From contig JAAHII010000001.1 in NCBI GenBank assembly GCA_010671905.1, forward strand, positions 620,001 through 684,000: DNA of 64,000 bases, in the 5' to 3' direction. Both the position numbers and the translations under genes were made by a program. Below, one piece after another: positions 47,730 through 58,187 of this stretch. Source of the DNA: Leptolyngbya sp. SIOISBB (GTDB taxonomy: Bacteria > Cyanobacteriota > Cyanobacteriia > Phormidesmidales > Phormidesmidaceae). Under the pieces are notes generated by a model. That model searched no databases, was not told the DNA's origin, and was given only the letters and a program-made list of their open reading frames with translations. The stretch's first letter is position 1. Every line of letters starts with the position of its first letter.

Positions 47730-47950
47730 ATCGGCGGGCATTCTGACTCAGGAAGGAATAGAGGTCAGGTCCGAGGTGTTAGTTAATAAGCCGAACATCT
47801 AAGCCCAAACCCTAAAACCTATTTCTGGCTAAACCTTCCAATACAGCTGCGGGACAGCGGCAGATTTGCACTGCACTTTCCCCGTTTCCTTTAGCGACTG
47901 CTCCTCGCTAAAACCGATGGGATTTCACCATATCACCGCAACCCCTGGCC
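47730..47950 (-). promoter_or_regulatory. cobalamin riboswitch
   Basis: On the minus strand the leader shows G-G-T-G-A-A-A-T-C-C-C near the 5' end (about 47930), the core GCAGTGCAAATCTGCCGCTG and CCCGCAGCTGTA (about 47850-47880), and a B12 box GAGTCAGAATGCCCGCC (47734-47751) 47 bases before the cbiM start. It should shut the cbiMNQO operon when adenosyl- or methylcobalamin is plentiful. Confidence 0.9.
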
Positions 47951-48171
47951 AAATATTGAGTTTTGTCACCGTCGCTGCGGGCAGAGAATCGCAGCAGTTG
48001 CTCAACCAGTGGGTTTGAATCCATAGTGCTTAAATGCTCTATGCGATAACGCAGATATTTCAATGCATAGCAATCACTCTGAGGCTTGCTCCAAGGCTAG
48101 AAAGTTCGCCATTGCTGGGGCAGGCACCTGGCGATCGCGGTAATGGAGATTGAAAATCGATAGCTGTTTTT

Positions 48172-48199
48172 TCAAATATGAGGTAAAAATGAAATATGA
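48172..48199 (+). promoter_or_regulatory. direct repeat upstream of mntC, candidate operator
   Basis: TCAAATATGA and TGAAATATGA are 18 bp apart, ending 27 bp before the mntC start. A regulator of manganese uptake could bind here. The matching regulator is not in the window. Confidence 0.35.
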
Positions 48200-48226
48200 A
48201 ACGATTATGAAAAGGCCTTCATCACT

Positions 48227-49228
48227 ATGGCAACATCATTTTCTCCCAGAGGGGTACTAGTCGCTTCGAGTCTTGCATTGGGCATGTGGCTGACCGGCTG
48301 TGCCACCCCCGAAGCGACCTCCCCAACAGCCCCTCAAGACGAAACTGCCGCTGCTGAGAGCGCCGCTGATACTCCATCAGAGACTGAAGCAAAAGGCCAA
48401 AAGAAGGTTTTGACCACCTTCACAGTCTTGGCTGACATGGCGCAAAACGTTGCTGGAGACAAGCTTGATGTGCAATCCATCACGCGCATCGGGGCTGAAA
48501 TCCACGGCTACGAGCCGACCCCGAGCGACATTGTGAAAGCTCAAGACGCCGACCTGCTGCTCTACAACGGTATGAACTTAGAGCGCTGGTTTGAGCAGTT
48601 TCTCGGCAGTGTGGAAGATGTGCCTTCTGTTTTGCTCACCGAAGGCATTGAACCCATTCCCATTGCGGCAGGGCCTTACACCGATAAGCCGAACCCCCAC
48701 GCTTGGATGTCGCCCCGCAACGCCTTGGTCTATGTGGAAAACATTCGGAAAGCCTTTGTGGAACTCGATCCGGATAACGCTGACTATTACAACGCCAATG
48801 CTGCTGCCTATAGCGAAAAACTACGGGCGATCGATACCCAACTGTCTGCCGACCTAGCTCAGGTGCCCGACGACCAGCGCTATCTCGTGAGCTGCGAAGG
48901 GGCCTTTTCTTACCTGGCGCAAGACTACGGTATGAAAGAAATTTACATGTGGCCCATCAACGCTGAGCAACAGTTCACTCCCAAGCAGGTGCAGACCGTC
49001 ATCGAGCAAGTCGAAACCAATGATGTGCCCACCATCTTTTGTGAAAGCACCGTCAGTGACGAAGGCCAAAAACAAGTGGCAGAGACCACCGGCGCGCGCT
49101 TTGGCGGCAACCTATATGTCGATTCCCTTTCCACCGAAGAGGGACCTGTGCCGACCTTCTTAGACCTCCTGGAATATGATGCCCGAGTCATTGCGAATGG
49201 ACTGTTGGCGGGCAGCAATGCGCAGTAA
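48227..49228 (+). CDS. mntC: manganese-binding lipoprotein MntC
   Basis: 333 residues. A lipoprotein signal ends L-T-G-C25, followed by a Thr/Glu-rich linker and a cluster A-1 metal-binding fold. Ligands are expected at H-G-Y, H-A-W-M and the late Asp. Two cysteines (S-C-E-G-A-F and F-C-E-S) could form the disulfide known for cyanobacterial MntC. Captures Mn2+ for the MntAB permease, needed for photosystem II. A zinc role (ZnuA) is less likely, because a His-rich loop is missing. Confidence 0.9.
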   Translation: MATSFSPRGVLVASSLALGMWLTGCATPEATSPTAPQDETAAAESAADTPSETEAKGQKKVLTTFTVLADMAQNVAGDKLDVQSITRIGAEIHGYEPTPSDIVKAQDADLLLYNGMNLERWFEQFLGSVEDVPSVLLTEGIEPIPIAAGPYTDKPNPHAWMSPRNALVYVENIRKAFVELDPDNADYYNANAAAYSEKLRAIDTQLSADLAQVPDDQRYLVSCEGAFSYLAQDYGMKEIYMWPINAEQQFTPKQVQTVIEQVETNDVPTIFCESTVSDEGQKQVAETTGARFGGNLYVDSLSTEEGPVPTFLDLLEYDARVIANGLLAGSNAQ

Positions 49229-49325
49229 GGGGGCAAGGTTCTGGATGCTAGGTGTCAGGAACCGGCAGGCAAGTTATTCACCTTTGTCCTTTGCATCCGA
49301 AACTCAAAACCTAACGTGTGAGCCC

Positions 49326-49361
49326 CAAAACCCGATACCCAAAACCCGATATCCAAAACCC
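49326..49361 (+). repeat. 14-bp tandem repeat between mntC and mntA
   Basis: CAAAACCCGATACC is repeated about 2.5 times with one change. It lies just before the mntA start, in a 145 bp gap inside the operon. No function is known. Confidence 0.6.
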
Positions 49362-49373
49362 CTCTTATTCCCT

Positions 49374-50159
49374 ATGCTAAACCCACTTTCCCATCTAGAC
49401 ATCTCGGTTGATAACGTCAGCGTCACTTACAACAACGCTCGGATGGCGCTGTATAACGCGACCTGCACGGTTAAGCCTGGCACCATTACCGCCTTGGTCG
49501 GGCCAAACGGGTCGGGTAAATCCACTTTGTTCAAATCCATCATGGGATTTTTGCAGCCCAGTCAAGGCCGAGTGCGGGTCGGGGGCTTTCCGGTACAAAA
49601 GGCACAAAAGCAACAGCTGATGGCCTATGTGCCACAGTCTGATGAAGTAGATTGGAACTTCCCCGTCAGTGTCTTTGACGTCGTGATGATGGGTCGCTAC
49701 GGTTACATGAACCTGTTGCGCATTCCCAGCCAGAAGGATCGGCGACTGGTGATGGAGAGCCTGGAACGGGTTGGCATGGTGAAGTACCGCGATCGCCAGA
49801 TTGGTGAACTCTCGGGCGGTCAAAAAAAGCGGGCCTTTTTGGCACGGGCGCTAGCCCAACAAGGCAAGGTGATTTTGCTCGACGAGCCTTTTACCGGGGT
49901 GGATGTGAAAACCGAGAAAGGCATCATTGACCTGCTGCTGCAACTGCGGGCAGAAGGGCACACCATTTTGATCTCAACCCATGACTTGGCGTCCATATCA
50001 ACGTTTTGCGATCGCGTCATTTTACTCAATCGCACCATTTTGGCTGAAGGCAACACGGAGGAAACCTTCACAAAAGAAAACCTGGAAATGACCTTTGGTG
50101 GCTTGCCAGTGACCAAGCTGCAACAAGTGTTTGAGGTGGCAGAGGTGCAGGCATCGTGA
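49374..50159 (+). CDS. mntA: manganese ABC transporter ATPase MntA
   Basis: 261 residues from ATG 49374; an upstream in-frame start at 49176 lies in mntC and the tandem repeat. Walker [10 protein letters not shown], signature L-S-G-G-Q-K-K-R and Walker B V-I-L-L-D-E-P. The gene overlaps the mntB start by four bases (GTGA). Confidence 0.9.
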   Translation: MLNPLSHLDISVDNVSVTYNNARMALYNATCTVKPGTITALVGPNGSGKSTLFKSIMGFLQPSQGRVRVGGFPVQKAQKQQLMAYVPQSDEVDWNFPVSVFDVVMMGRYGYMNLLRIPSQKDRRLVMESLERVGMVKYRDRQIGELSGGQKKRAFLARALAQQGKVILLDEPFTGVDVKTEKGIIDLLLQLRAEGHTILISTHDLASISTFCDRVILLNRTILAEGNTEETFTKENLEMTFGGLPVTKLQQVFEVAEVQAS

Positions 50160-51070
50160 GTCAAGTGCTGGTGGCATCGGCCTTATGGGACTGGCTGGTA
50201 GAGCCGTTTCAATATGCCTTTTTGATGCGGGCGATTTGGGTCAGTGCGTTTGTGGGACTGGTATGCGCGGTGTTGTCGTGCTACATCACCCTCAAAGGGT
50301 GGTCACTCATGGGGGATGCCATTTCCCACGCCGTGGTGCCCGGTGTGGTGATTGCCTACGCGCTGAACATCCCGTTTGCGATCGGGGCGTTTGTCTTTGG
50401 GTTTGGGGCGACGGTGGTGATTGGCTTGATCAAAGCCAGTACCCGCCTCAAAGAAGACGCCGTGATCGGCATTGTGTTCACCGGTTTTTTTGCGTTTGGT
50501 CTCGTCCTGGTGACCAAAATTCCGAGCAATGTCGATCTCTTCCACATTCTGTTTGGCAATGTGCTCGGCATTTCGCGCTCAGACATCATTCAGACCCTGA
50601 TTGCGGGGAGCATCACACTCGTCGTCATCCTGCTACTGCGCAAAGACCTGCTGCTGTTTTGCTTTGACCCCAATCATGCCAAAGCGATCGGGATGCGGAA
50701 TTGGGTGATGTACTACACCTTGTTGGGGGTACTGGCGCTGACTATCGTGGCGGCATTGCAAACAGTGGGCATTATTTTGGTCATTTCCATGCTGGTGACG
50801 CCAGGGTCAATTGGCTACTTGTTGAGCGATCGCTTTGACCACATCATGGTGATTTCAGTCTTGAGTAGTGTCAGTGCTTGCGCGATAGGCACTTATTTGA
50901 GCTATCACTTTGATGTCTCGACGGGGGGCAGCATTGTGGTGGTGTTGACAACGCTCTTTTTTATCGCAATGATTTGTGCACCCAAGTACGGCATCCTCGC
51001 GCAGGCGTTGCGTAAGCGATCGGCCCATCTCTCAGAAGACGAGCAACAAGTTGTCGTCGATCAACCCTGA
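50156..51070 (+). CDS. mntB: manganese ABC transporter permease MntB
   Basis: 304 residues starting at GTG 50156, which overlaps the mntA stop. Eight to nine membrane helices of the ABC-3 type, with [13 protein letters not shown] near residue 52. Forms the Mn2+ channel with MntA. Confidence 0.92.
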   Translation: MSQVLVASALWDWLVEPFQYAFLMRAIWVSAFVGLVCAVLSCYITLKGWSLMGDAISHAVVPGVVIAYALNIPFAIGAFVFGFGATVVIGLIKASTRLKEDAVIGIVFTGFFAFGLVLVTKIPSNVDLFHILFGNVLGISRSDIIQTLIAGSITLVVILLLRKDLLLFCFDPNHAKAIGMRNWVMYYTLLGVLALTIVAALQTVGIILVISMLVTPGSIGYLLSDRFDHIMVISVLSSVSACAIGTYLSYHFDVSTGGSIVVVLTTLFFIAMICAPKYGILAQALRKRSAHLSEDEQQVVVDQP

Positions 51071-51174
51071 CTAACACAATTGGCAAAACGGCTCCAGGAA
51101 CTGGCGAATTCTGCCAAACATCTTTTTTGGCACCGATATTTATCGAACTCACGTTGGTGGCGGCGGTGTCCCCA

Positions 51175-51327
51175 GACCCGGGCCTTTGGCGAACGACTCT
51201 TAGCGCTGGCAAGACTAAGATGCCGGTCATTGGCGCTTGGATGCACAAGCTGATTCGCGTCATCTATGGCATCTTCCAGTCCAAACAACCGTTCGACCCA
51301 GACAAACTACTGCCTCGTAGTGCTTGA
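51175..51327 (+). pseudogene. IS110-type transposase C-terminal remnant
   Basis: The frame to the stop at 51327 reads M-H-K-L-I-R-V-I-Y-G-I-F-Q-S-K-Q-P-F, like the end of IS110-type transposases. Neighbouring frames carry the matching upstream phrase G-E-R-L-L-A-L, so the fragment is frameshifted. The rest of the element is gone. Confidence 0.5.
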
Positions 51328-51348
51328 CCCTCAGAATTCAACACAGTA

Positions 51349-51425
51349 TCTAGCCTGTGGCGTTGATGCGGGTGCGGTAATGCTTAGCCCCAAAGGTTGC
51401 TGGGATTAATTAATGACGTGCCCTA
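51349..51425 (+). mobile_element. MITE family 2, right half
   Basis: About 77 bp matching the right half of 42258-42387, ending ATTAATGACGTGCCCTA. The left half is absent. It lies just after the IS110 remnant, in a 450 bp gap that otherwise shows no gene. Confidence 0.6.
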
Positions 51426-51521
51426 ATCGAGTTTTTCCGGCTCTGAAAACACCGATATCCTGTCCACTCAACCTAGTCTTCTCACACCCAACCACTCTGC
51501 CACCCAGCTACTCTTACGCCC

Positions 51522-53129
51522 TTAACGGCGAGTAAAGCGCGATCGCACTCGATTAACCAATATCGTCGCTTCGGGGATGCGCAAAGCTAGTGTGCCGAGG
51601 CTAAAAACCGTGAGCCCGATGGCACTGGCGATCGCGAGTTGCGCCAATCGATTGATGAATCCTTCAATACCCAGGACCTGCTCTAGTCCCAATCGGGTGC
51701 CCCAGGTCGCGATTCCGGCAACGCCACTGAGCAAGGTGAGTACAAAAATTGAGCGCCCCCAATCCAGCCAAGGCAGACCATTAAGCCTGCGGTTGAGCAA
51801 AAACACCAGCGCCACGGTGGAGGTGATATTAACGCCCACTGTTGCCAACACGAGACCTGGCGCGCCAAACCAGCGGATAAAAAAGTAGTCCAGCACAACG
51901 TTGAGGCCAATGTTGAACAGGCTGATCCGAAAGGGGGTTTGGGCATCCCCCAAGGCATAGTAAACCCGCACGAGCACGTCTCGCGCCAGGTAGACGAACA
52001 TGCCGAGGCCATAGGCCACCAGCACCGCCGTAACGATTTCTGCAGCGGCCAGGTCAAATGCCCCTCGTTCGTAAATCACCTGCACGATGGGCAATGCCAG
52101 GGTCATGATGAGTACCCCCAGCGGCAGCATCGTCAGCGCGACCATCATTAAGCTTTGGCGAATGCGGTCTTTGAGTTCGGCCCAATTTTCGGGCGCCGCC
52201 AACCGCGCAAAGATCGGCAGAAATGGCACCAAAATGACATTGGAGATGATGCCCAGCGGCGTTTGCACCAGTAGGGTGGCATAGCCGAGGGCCGCCGCTG
52301 TGCCAGGAATATAGGAGGCAAAAAACAGATCAGTGAAGACGTTGATCTGCATCATGCCGGAGGAAAAGGTGGCGGGGGCCAGAATCTTAAACACATCCCG
52401 CACGCCGGGATCGCGCCAGTTAAATCGCAGCCGCAAGCGCCCTAAGCCCGATCGCCACAAGGCGGGAATCTGGACCACCCACTGCATGACGGCGCCTAGC
52501 AGGGTAGAGCCCGCCAGCACCATGCCCCCCACCATGAAGTAGTCGGGTTGGGTCATGTCGCTGCCGATCGCAGCGTACAGCAGCCCCAGGCCGACAATTA
52601 CCGCCACACTCGAAAACATGGGGCTCACGGAGGGTAACCAGTATTGGTCATCGGCATTTAACGTGCCAAAGCCAATGCCAATGAGGCCCGCAAACACCGC
52701 CATCGGAGCCATGATTTGTAGCTGACGAATAGCGATCACCCGAGCTGCGGGCTCCGTATCGCTTAAGCCCTGGGCGACAAAGTCGATGATTGGGGCCGCA
52801 AACACCACCATGCCCACTGCAACCCCCAGCAAAATCAGCGTGACTAGAGTACTGATGGTTTCGACTAGGGGACCGATTTCTTCGCGATCGCGCTTGGCGA
52901 CCACACTCACAATGGCGCTGTGAAACGGGCCGTTAATGCCCCCCAGCAGCACCAACAAAAAACCGGGAATCACATAGGCAAAATTATAGGCATCCGCGAC
53001 TGGCCCGACGGCGAAGGCCGCGGCGATCGCCTGCTGACGCACGAGCCCAAAGACTTTACTAATCAGGGTGGCGGCGGCCACAATGGTGGCAATATTGGCG
53101 AGCGATCGCGTGGATTTAACGTTAGACAC
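51522..53129 (-). CDS. murJ: lipid II flippase MurJ
   Basis: 535 residues with about 14 membrane helices of the MVF/MurJ family. The opening S-K-V-F-G-L-V-R-Q and the central G-I-I-S-N-V-I-L-V-P-F-L-P motif are typical. Flips lipid II across the inner membrane for peptidoglycan synthesis. Stands alone between intergenic stretches of 450 and 280 bp. Confidence 0.92.
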   Translation of the reverse strand: MSNVKSTRSLANIATIVAAATLISKVFGLVRQQAIAAAFAVGPVADAYNFAYVIPGFLLVLLGGINGPFHSAIVSVVAKRDREEIGPLVETISTLVTLILLGVAVGMVVFAAPIIDFVAQGLSDTEPAARVIAIRQLQIMAPMAVFAGLIGIGFGTLNADDQYWLPSVSPMFSSVAVIVGLGLLYAAIGSDMTQPDYFMVGGMVLAGSTLLGAVMQWVVQIPALWRSGLGRLRLRFNWRDPGVRDVFKILAPATFSSGMMQINVFTDLFFASYIPGTAAALGYATLLVQTPLGIISNVILVPFLPIFARLAAPENWAELKDRIRQSLMMVALTMLPLGVLIMTLALPIVQVIYERGAFDLAAAEIVTAVLVAYGLGMFVYLARDVLVRVYYALGDAQTPFRISLFNIGLNVVLDYFFIRWFGAPGLVLATVGVNITSTVALVFLLNRRLNGLPWLDWGRSIFVLTLLSGVAGIATWGTRLGLEQVLGIEGFINRLAQLAIASAIGLTVFSLGTLALRIPEATILVNRVRSRFTRR

Positions 53130-53413
53130 AGAGCAGTTTTACCGATGGAGAGGGCAATGCGTAGATAGCTTATCACCGTCCCTTGGCCAGGACGAATATC
53201 GCAAAGTCGGGAAGTTGGCAGACGAAATATCAACCGATGAACATTCTGAGTGATTGCTCAAATTGCCAATAACGGGATACCGTCGGATGCAACCGGTGAA
53301 TCGGCTTGGTCTTGATCCAAAATGAGCGGCGCATCGGTGAGCACAGTTCAAATCAGTCAGTCATACCGAAATCTCTGCAGTCTGGGCGTTCTCGATCGAT
53401 TGCTGTGCTCAAC

Positions 53414-54838
53414 TTATCCTAACGCTTGAGCGAGGGCTTGCAGCTTGAGTTGAATTTCGGAGAGCTCTTGGGCCGGGTCAGAGTCGGCGACAATTCCGGC
53501 TCCGGCAAAGAGCCGCGCCTGATTTTGTTGAATCAAGGCTGAACGAATACCGACGATAAATTCACTGTTACCTGCTGGGTCAATCCATCCGAGGGGCGCG
53601 GCATATAACCCCCGATCACACGTCTCTCCCTGACGAATGCGATCGCAAGCCGTAGACATCGGCACCCCAGCGACGGCGGGGGTTGGGTGCAAAGACTCCA
53701 CCAAACTTAACGGTGATGTCTGGGGGGAGACCTCGGCACAGACTGGTGTGTGCAAGTGCTGAATATTGGACAATCGCAATAGTCCTGGTGGCGTGCTGTA
53801 GCAAGGGTTCAAGCCCTCGGCTTCGAGGCGTTCGACAATGAAGTCGAGCACCAATTGATGTTCCTGTTGTTCCTTAGGATTTTTGAGTAATTGCTGGCCA
53901 ATTGCTCGGTCAGTGTCAGGGGTGGCTCCTCTGGGGGCTGACCCGGCCAAGGCATCCGTCACCAATCGCCCCTGGCGGATACTCAGCAAGCGTTCTGGGC
54001 TGGCACCAATAAAGTGGCTATCAGCGTCATCCGAAAACGAAAAGATGTAGCAGTCGGGGTAGCGCGATCGCAATCGCGGCAGGGCAATTTCTCGCCGAAA
54101 GGGGTGCGATCGCTTGACGTTAAAGGTTTGGGCGACGACTTGTTTCTGTAACTCCTCACGGTGAATCGCCGCTAGCGTACTTTTTACCTGTTGCTGGAAT
54201 TCTTGCCCCTCTGGCAGCGCTAACTGAGGTTGCCAAGCAGCCGCCTCCCGCGACCGATTGCCATCCAGTAAGCGGGTCGATGGAACCAAACGCTGTAGTT
54301 GACTGACCTGTTCGGCGATGGCCCGCGCCAAGGGGGCTAAGCGACTGTGAGGGCGAATCAGCACGTTGGCAATGAGAGTACATCGCTGCTTCTGCCGCAC
54401 TACTTGCCAGCGGGTCATTAAAACGGTGGCTGGGGTAAACCCCCCCATGGCAGGGGCGACCGTATCAAAAAACGAAAAACTGCAGAAGAAATAGGGACCT
54501 TCGGGTCGTTTGGGAAAGGCGCGAATACGGGGTTGCCAATCGGCGATCGCTTGACGGGCAGCGGCGAAACGATTGCTGCCGCTAAAGTGCTCGCAAATCA
54601 AGGCATCCCAAGCGGCGATCGCCTGCCCGCGCGAGGGCGACTCAAAATAGCATTGCCGCTGATGGGGCTGCGGATAAGTCAACAGCACTGCCAGCGGATC
54701 GATCGTCGGCAGCGGAAAAGACAGGCTGGCAAGATGCTCAGCATTAGCCTGACGAGCTAAGTGCAGGCAGGTTTTCAGGGCTTGATAAATGTTGGCGTAA
54801 TGGGGAAGAGGATTCGACCTTGAGGGTGCGACTGTCAT
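53414..54838 (-). CDS. menF: isochorismate synthase MenF
   Basis: 474 residues from ATG 54838. Chorismate-binding domain with S-P-E-R-L-L-S, A-L-A-G-S-A-P-R-G, H-P-T-P-A-V-A-G and the end block G-A-G-I-V-A-D-S-D-P-x-x-E. Makes isochorismate from chorismate, the first step to phylloquinone for photosystem I. No other men gene is nearby. The 400 bp upstream (54854-55250) shows nothing. Confidence 0.92.
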   Translation of the reverse strand: MTVAPSRSNPLPHYANIYQALKTCLHLARQANAEHLASLSFPLPTIDPLAVLLTYPQPHQRQCYFESPSRGQAIAAWDALICEHFSGSNRFAAARQAIADWQPRIRAFPKRPEGPYFFCSFSFFDTVAPAMGGFTPATVLMTRWQVVRQKQRCTLIANVLIRPHSRLAPLARAIAEQVSQLQRLVPSTRLLDGNRSREAAAWQPQLALPEGQEFQQQVKSTLAAIHREELQKQVVAQTFNVKRSHPFRREIALPRLRSRYPDCYIFSFSDDADSHFIGASPERLLSIRQGRLVTDALAGSAPRGATPDTDRAIGQQLLKNPKEQQEHQLVLDFIVERLEAEGLNPCYSTPPGLLRLSNIQHLHTPVCAEVSPQTSPLSLVESLHPTPAVAGVPMSTACDRIRQGETCDRGLYAAPLGWIDPAGNSEFIVGIRSALIQQNQARLFAGAGIVADSDPAQELSEIQLKLQALAQALG

Positions 54839-55250
54839 AGAGATTGATAACAACCGATGTCAAAACAGAATTTATAAGGTGGGTTCACCCACAAGCGGAG
54901 TAAAGCCTAGATGAAATGCCCAGAAAGGGCTTTCTCAATGGTCGCATCAATTTTGAATGAGCACCTTCTCCCCCCATGAAGAACCATTAAGCTCGCTCGA
55001 CCAGAGCAGAGTAGTTGTTGAGCCCATGAAGGAGCGACTGTGCAAGTCTGCAGCCGGAAAATCTTGTGCCAGGCTAACCAACCAGAGTCGCTGTTATTCG
55101 TTAGGCCACATCGCCTTGATTCCTCAGGTTGCAGCTTCTAGTTTGTGATCTTGAGACGGGTAGTAGGCTTCACTGGATATTTAATCCCTGGGTGACCTGT
55201 CAACGGCTCTAGAGTCTTTGAGTACATCACCATTGCCAGGGGGCACTACA

Positions 55251-56804
55251 TTAGCCAATGCCCAACCGTCCCGCGAGAGAAGGTGTGAGCGGCAATAGCG
55301 CTGCCAACGTCAGAAATAGGGCTAATAATCCTAGCGCCGCTCTGGCATCGTCGGGCTCCGTGAGTTCGTTGGTCGCCGGTCGTTCTTGATTGCGCTGTAA
55401 AAACAGAATCAGCACCGCCCAATACAGCGCCAAAGGATTGGCCAGCGAGGCGATCGCCAAAATAATAATGGTGATAACCGTAGCCCGGCCAGCAGTTTTA
55501 CGCCCGTAAATGGACTGGACAATTCTGCCCCCATCTAGCTGACCAGCGGGCAATAAATTCAAAGCGTTGATGATTAAGCCCAGCCACCCCACCAACACAA
55601 AAGGATGGATATCCACCAGGGGCTGTGTGAGAGTCTCACCCAGCACGATTTTGGCCAGCGTGCCCACCAGCACTGACCCCTGAAAAAACTCAACTGGCAA
55701 CTGAAATTGGCTGCCGGGGTGAGACAGCACCAGCCCTAAAATCAACAGGCTGAACGACAGCACACCCCCAACGGCTGGCCCCGCGATCGCCACATCAAAC
55801 AACACTGAGCGATTAGGCAAAATCGATTCGATGCGAGTCAGGGCGCCAAAGGCTCCAATGTCCCAAGTGGGCAAAAAGAATGGCCAGCTCAATCGCACTT
55901 CTCGCCGTTGTGCCATAGCCCAATGGCCAATTTCGTGGGCGCCGAGGATCGCGACCGTGCCCAGCATAAATGGCAGTGCTTGGGGCCATTTGTCGGGAGT
56001 GGTCAGCAAATCAAAGCCCATTAAAATACCACTGGCCTCTAGACAGGTCAGCACGGTGGCAATCGCCATCACAACGGCAAATCCCTTTTGGGCTGGGGTC
56101 AAAGATTTGGGATCAGCAGTGGTTTTAGGAAGGGCTAATACGACCGGCTTACCCTGCGGATTGGGGATGAGGAATAACCGAAACCGTTGCTCTAGTCGCT
56201 CATCAGCAAGTTTGGTCAACTCAGCGATCGCGACCTCGGGGTCCGTGCGCAAATTACCCTTAAAAATTGCTCCCTGCTCATAAGGCACGGTTTCCGTTCT
56301 AAAGAAGGTATCAACCCCAAAAATTCCTTCGAGAGCAGCCCGATCTTCGGCCGCCAGCATGGGAATTTCGTCGGCCATGGGTGCGGCAGCGGTCGCTGGC
56401 GAGGGCGTGACCGCGTCGGCATCGGGGGTATCGGTTGAACTGCTGACCGGTGTGGCACTGGTCTGGGGGTTGCCTGCTGGTTCGATCGCTTCTTCAGGGG
56501 CTTCCGTCGAGTTTGCGGTCATGAAACTTTTGAGCTTTTGCGCTGCCAGTTCATCCTGGCCTAACGCTCGCAACCGTCGCCCTAAGTAGATGTAGGTTCC
56601 TGCAGATGCAACTACCAGCAGCAATACCCCAGCCAAGTTGAGATAAACACCTAGGGTAAATAGACCAAAGAACAACAGCCAGGGCACCATTAGCACCACT
56701 GACTGCAACCAAGCAAAGATGCCCACTTTACCGTAAGGGCGAGCACGCATGAAGCCCCAAACGAGTAGGGCGATCGCAGCCAAAAAAATAAGTAACGTAA
56801 CCAT
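55251..56804 (-). CDS. site-2 protease family membrane metalloprotease (EGY-like)
   Basis: 517 residues. Two N-terminal membrane helices, a Pro/Ser/Thr/Ala-rich linker (about 90-150), and a soluble domain precede an M50 peptidase core with H290-E-I-G-H294. The second metal motif is L-L-P-A-G-Q-L-D-G-G-R. The layout matches the plant chloroplast EGY proteins and their cyanobacterial relatives. Probably cuts membrane proteins in thylakoid or inner membrane; substrate unknown. Confidence 0.88.
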   Translation of the reverse strand: MVTLLIFLAAIALLVWGFMRARPYGKVGIFAWLQSVVLMVPWLLFFGLFTLGVYLNLAGVLLLVVASAGTYIYLGRRLRALGQDELAAQKLKSFMTANSTEAPEEAIEPAGNPQTSATPVSSSTDTPDADAVTPSPATAAAPMADEIPMLAAEDRAALEGIFGVDTFFRTETVPYEQGAIFKGNLRTDPEVAIAELTKLADERLEQRFRLFLIPNPQGKPVVLALPKTTADPKSLTPAQKGFAVVMAIATVLTCLEASGILMGFDLLTTPDKWPQALPFMLGTVAILGAHEIGHWAMAQRREVRLSWPFFLPTWDIGAFGALTRIESILPNRSVLFDVAIAGPAVGGVLSFSLLILGLVLSHPGSQFQLPVEFFQGSVLVGTLAKIVLGETLTQPLVDIHPFVLVGWLGLIINALNLLPAGQLDGGRIVQSIYGRKTAGRATVITIIILAIASLANPLALYWAVLILFLQRNQERPATNELTEPDDARAALGLLALFLTLAALLPLTPSLAGRLGIG

Positions 56805-57035
56805 AAACCAGGTATCGGGTTGGGAGCCTTAACTCTCTTAACTCTAGTTAATTTAACTGAGAGCGGACATTTACACCGAACTTGCCCAGCAGGGATATCC
56901 TCAGAATTTCTGCTGGGGAGAATTTACCGCGCTAACGACTGAATCTATTGAATCTATGTTGAGCCGTTTCTCTGAACTAATTGCTGATCTTTCTGGATGA
57001 TGGTTACGAGCTGCTTCTGTTAGATACAGAGGTAG

Positions 57036-57620
57036 TCATTTTGCTGAGCGCTGTTGGTAGAGCCAGCTGCCTCCCATGGCGGCACCTAGCGTGACGATCG
57101 CGACCCACGAAGTTGGCTCGGGAATGGCCCCCGTCTCTGGGGAGGTCGCGATGCCGGTTGCGATCGCATAAGACTGCTCGGTGGCTAAATTGGCGCTGAT
57201 CTGACTCAACACATTATTGCCGTCAGATACTTCTGAAAAGCCCACAGCGGTTGCTGCCACACCCGATTCCACATCGTAGATAAACCAGGGAGATAGCCCG
57301 CCAAAACCACTGCTAACACTGGAGCTGCCAAAGGCGCTAAAGGGGGTGGCGCAAATCGGTTTATCAAAGGGGCTGCCCGCCGCACAGTCAAATACTTGCC
57401 GGGTGACCTCAGTCGCCAACGTAAAGTCGTTTATGGCGTACCAAGGTTGCGCTTGGATTTCGACAACATTGTCTTCAAAGACGCCTAACTTAAACTCGAT
57501 CGCGTAGTCGATACCCCCAATTTGCACCGTGGGCGGCGTCGATTGGGCCACTGCCGCTGCTGCGAAGCCCATGCTAGCCGCGATCGCAGAGCCAGCGGCG
57601 ACCAGAAATTTTGTAAGCAT
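57036..57620 (-). CDS. PEP-CTERM sorting-domain exported protein
   Basis: 194 residues. Signal peptide (about 1-25, ending A-V-A-Q), a Gly/Ser-rich middle part, and a C-terminal sorting signal I-P-E-P-T-S-W followed by a hydrophobic helix and Q-Q-R-S. The PEP-CTERM signal directs the protein to an exosortase for envelope sorting. Middle part not recognised. No exosortase gene is seen in the window. Confidence 0.8.
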   Translation of the reverse strand: MLTKFLVAAGSAIAASMGFAAAAVAQSTPPTVQIGGIDYAIEFKLGVFEDNVVEIQAQPWYAINDFTLATEVTRQVFDCAAGSPFDKPICATPFSAFGSSSVSSGFGGLSPWFIYDVESGVAATAVGFSEVSDGNNVLSQISANLATEQSYAIATGIATSPETGAIPEPTSWVAIVTLGAAMGGSWLYQQRSAK

Positions 57621-57974
57621 AATTTAATGACGAAGGGGTAGATAGTCATCCAACCGGCTGACCGGCTTGGCAACCGCCCGGCACCGGCCTAACCTCATAG
57701 CAATAGGTGACAATACCTGATTGCCGCCAAAATGTTAGCATCACCAAATCATCGTCAGTTTTGACTAAAGGCGAATCTTTACCTGATGCCCCTGAAACCT
57801 AGCTGTGACGACTAAAACACTCGCAGTGCACGAGCACAGATTGTAGAATTGGTGCCGCCATGGCTGTGATTGTCTGGGCACTGTCCTGTTAAAGAGTGAT
57901 GCACTTAAATCCTCTAGATAGTAGTATTTCAGAGATTTTGACTGGTCGCTCAATAAACCTCATCTTCATAGCTA

Positions 57975-58176
57975 TTGATAAACGGTCTTCCCAATTGGTG
58001 ATGCTGCTGGGTGATTTACCGACGACTCTTGCGGCGGCTCTGACGCCCAGCCCCTCATGCCTGGCGTTTAGAGCCCTCTCGATTGTGGTTACTGGGGTTC
58101 TCAGGCGGGCCATCGGGGTGCCGCTACGGTCATTGAAGCGACGACCACAGGTTTTACACAGGTATGGTTGGAGCAC
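57975..58176 (-). pseudogene. IS1-like transposase N-terminal remnant
   Basis: Residues 1-67 show a zinc-ribbon end (C-K-T-C-G-R-R-F-N-D-R) and an HTH (G-V-R-A-A-A-R-V-V-G-K-S) typical of IS1-type InsA proteins. After W-E-D-R-L the sequence loses similarity. It is a truncated fragment with no clear IS ends. Confidence 0.6.
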
Positions 58177-58187
58177 TTGAGTGCTCC
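58170..58187. terminator. hairpin with T run (plus strand)
   Basis: GGAGCACT/AGTGCTCC with a two-base centre, then TTTTCT on the plus strand. No plus-strand gene leads into it. It may be left from the IS1-like remnant. Confidence 0.4.

Noticed and set aside
47688..47741. Upstream in-frame start for cbiM
   Set aside because: This ATG is part of the B12 box of the riboswitch, and the extra residues would come before a normal signal peptide.
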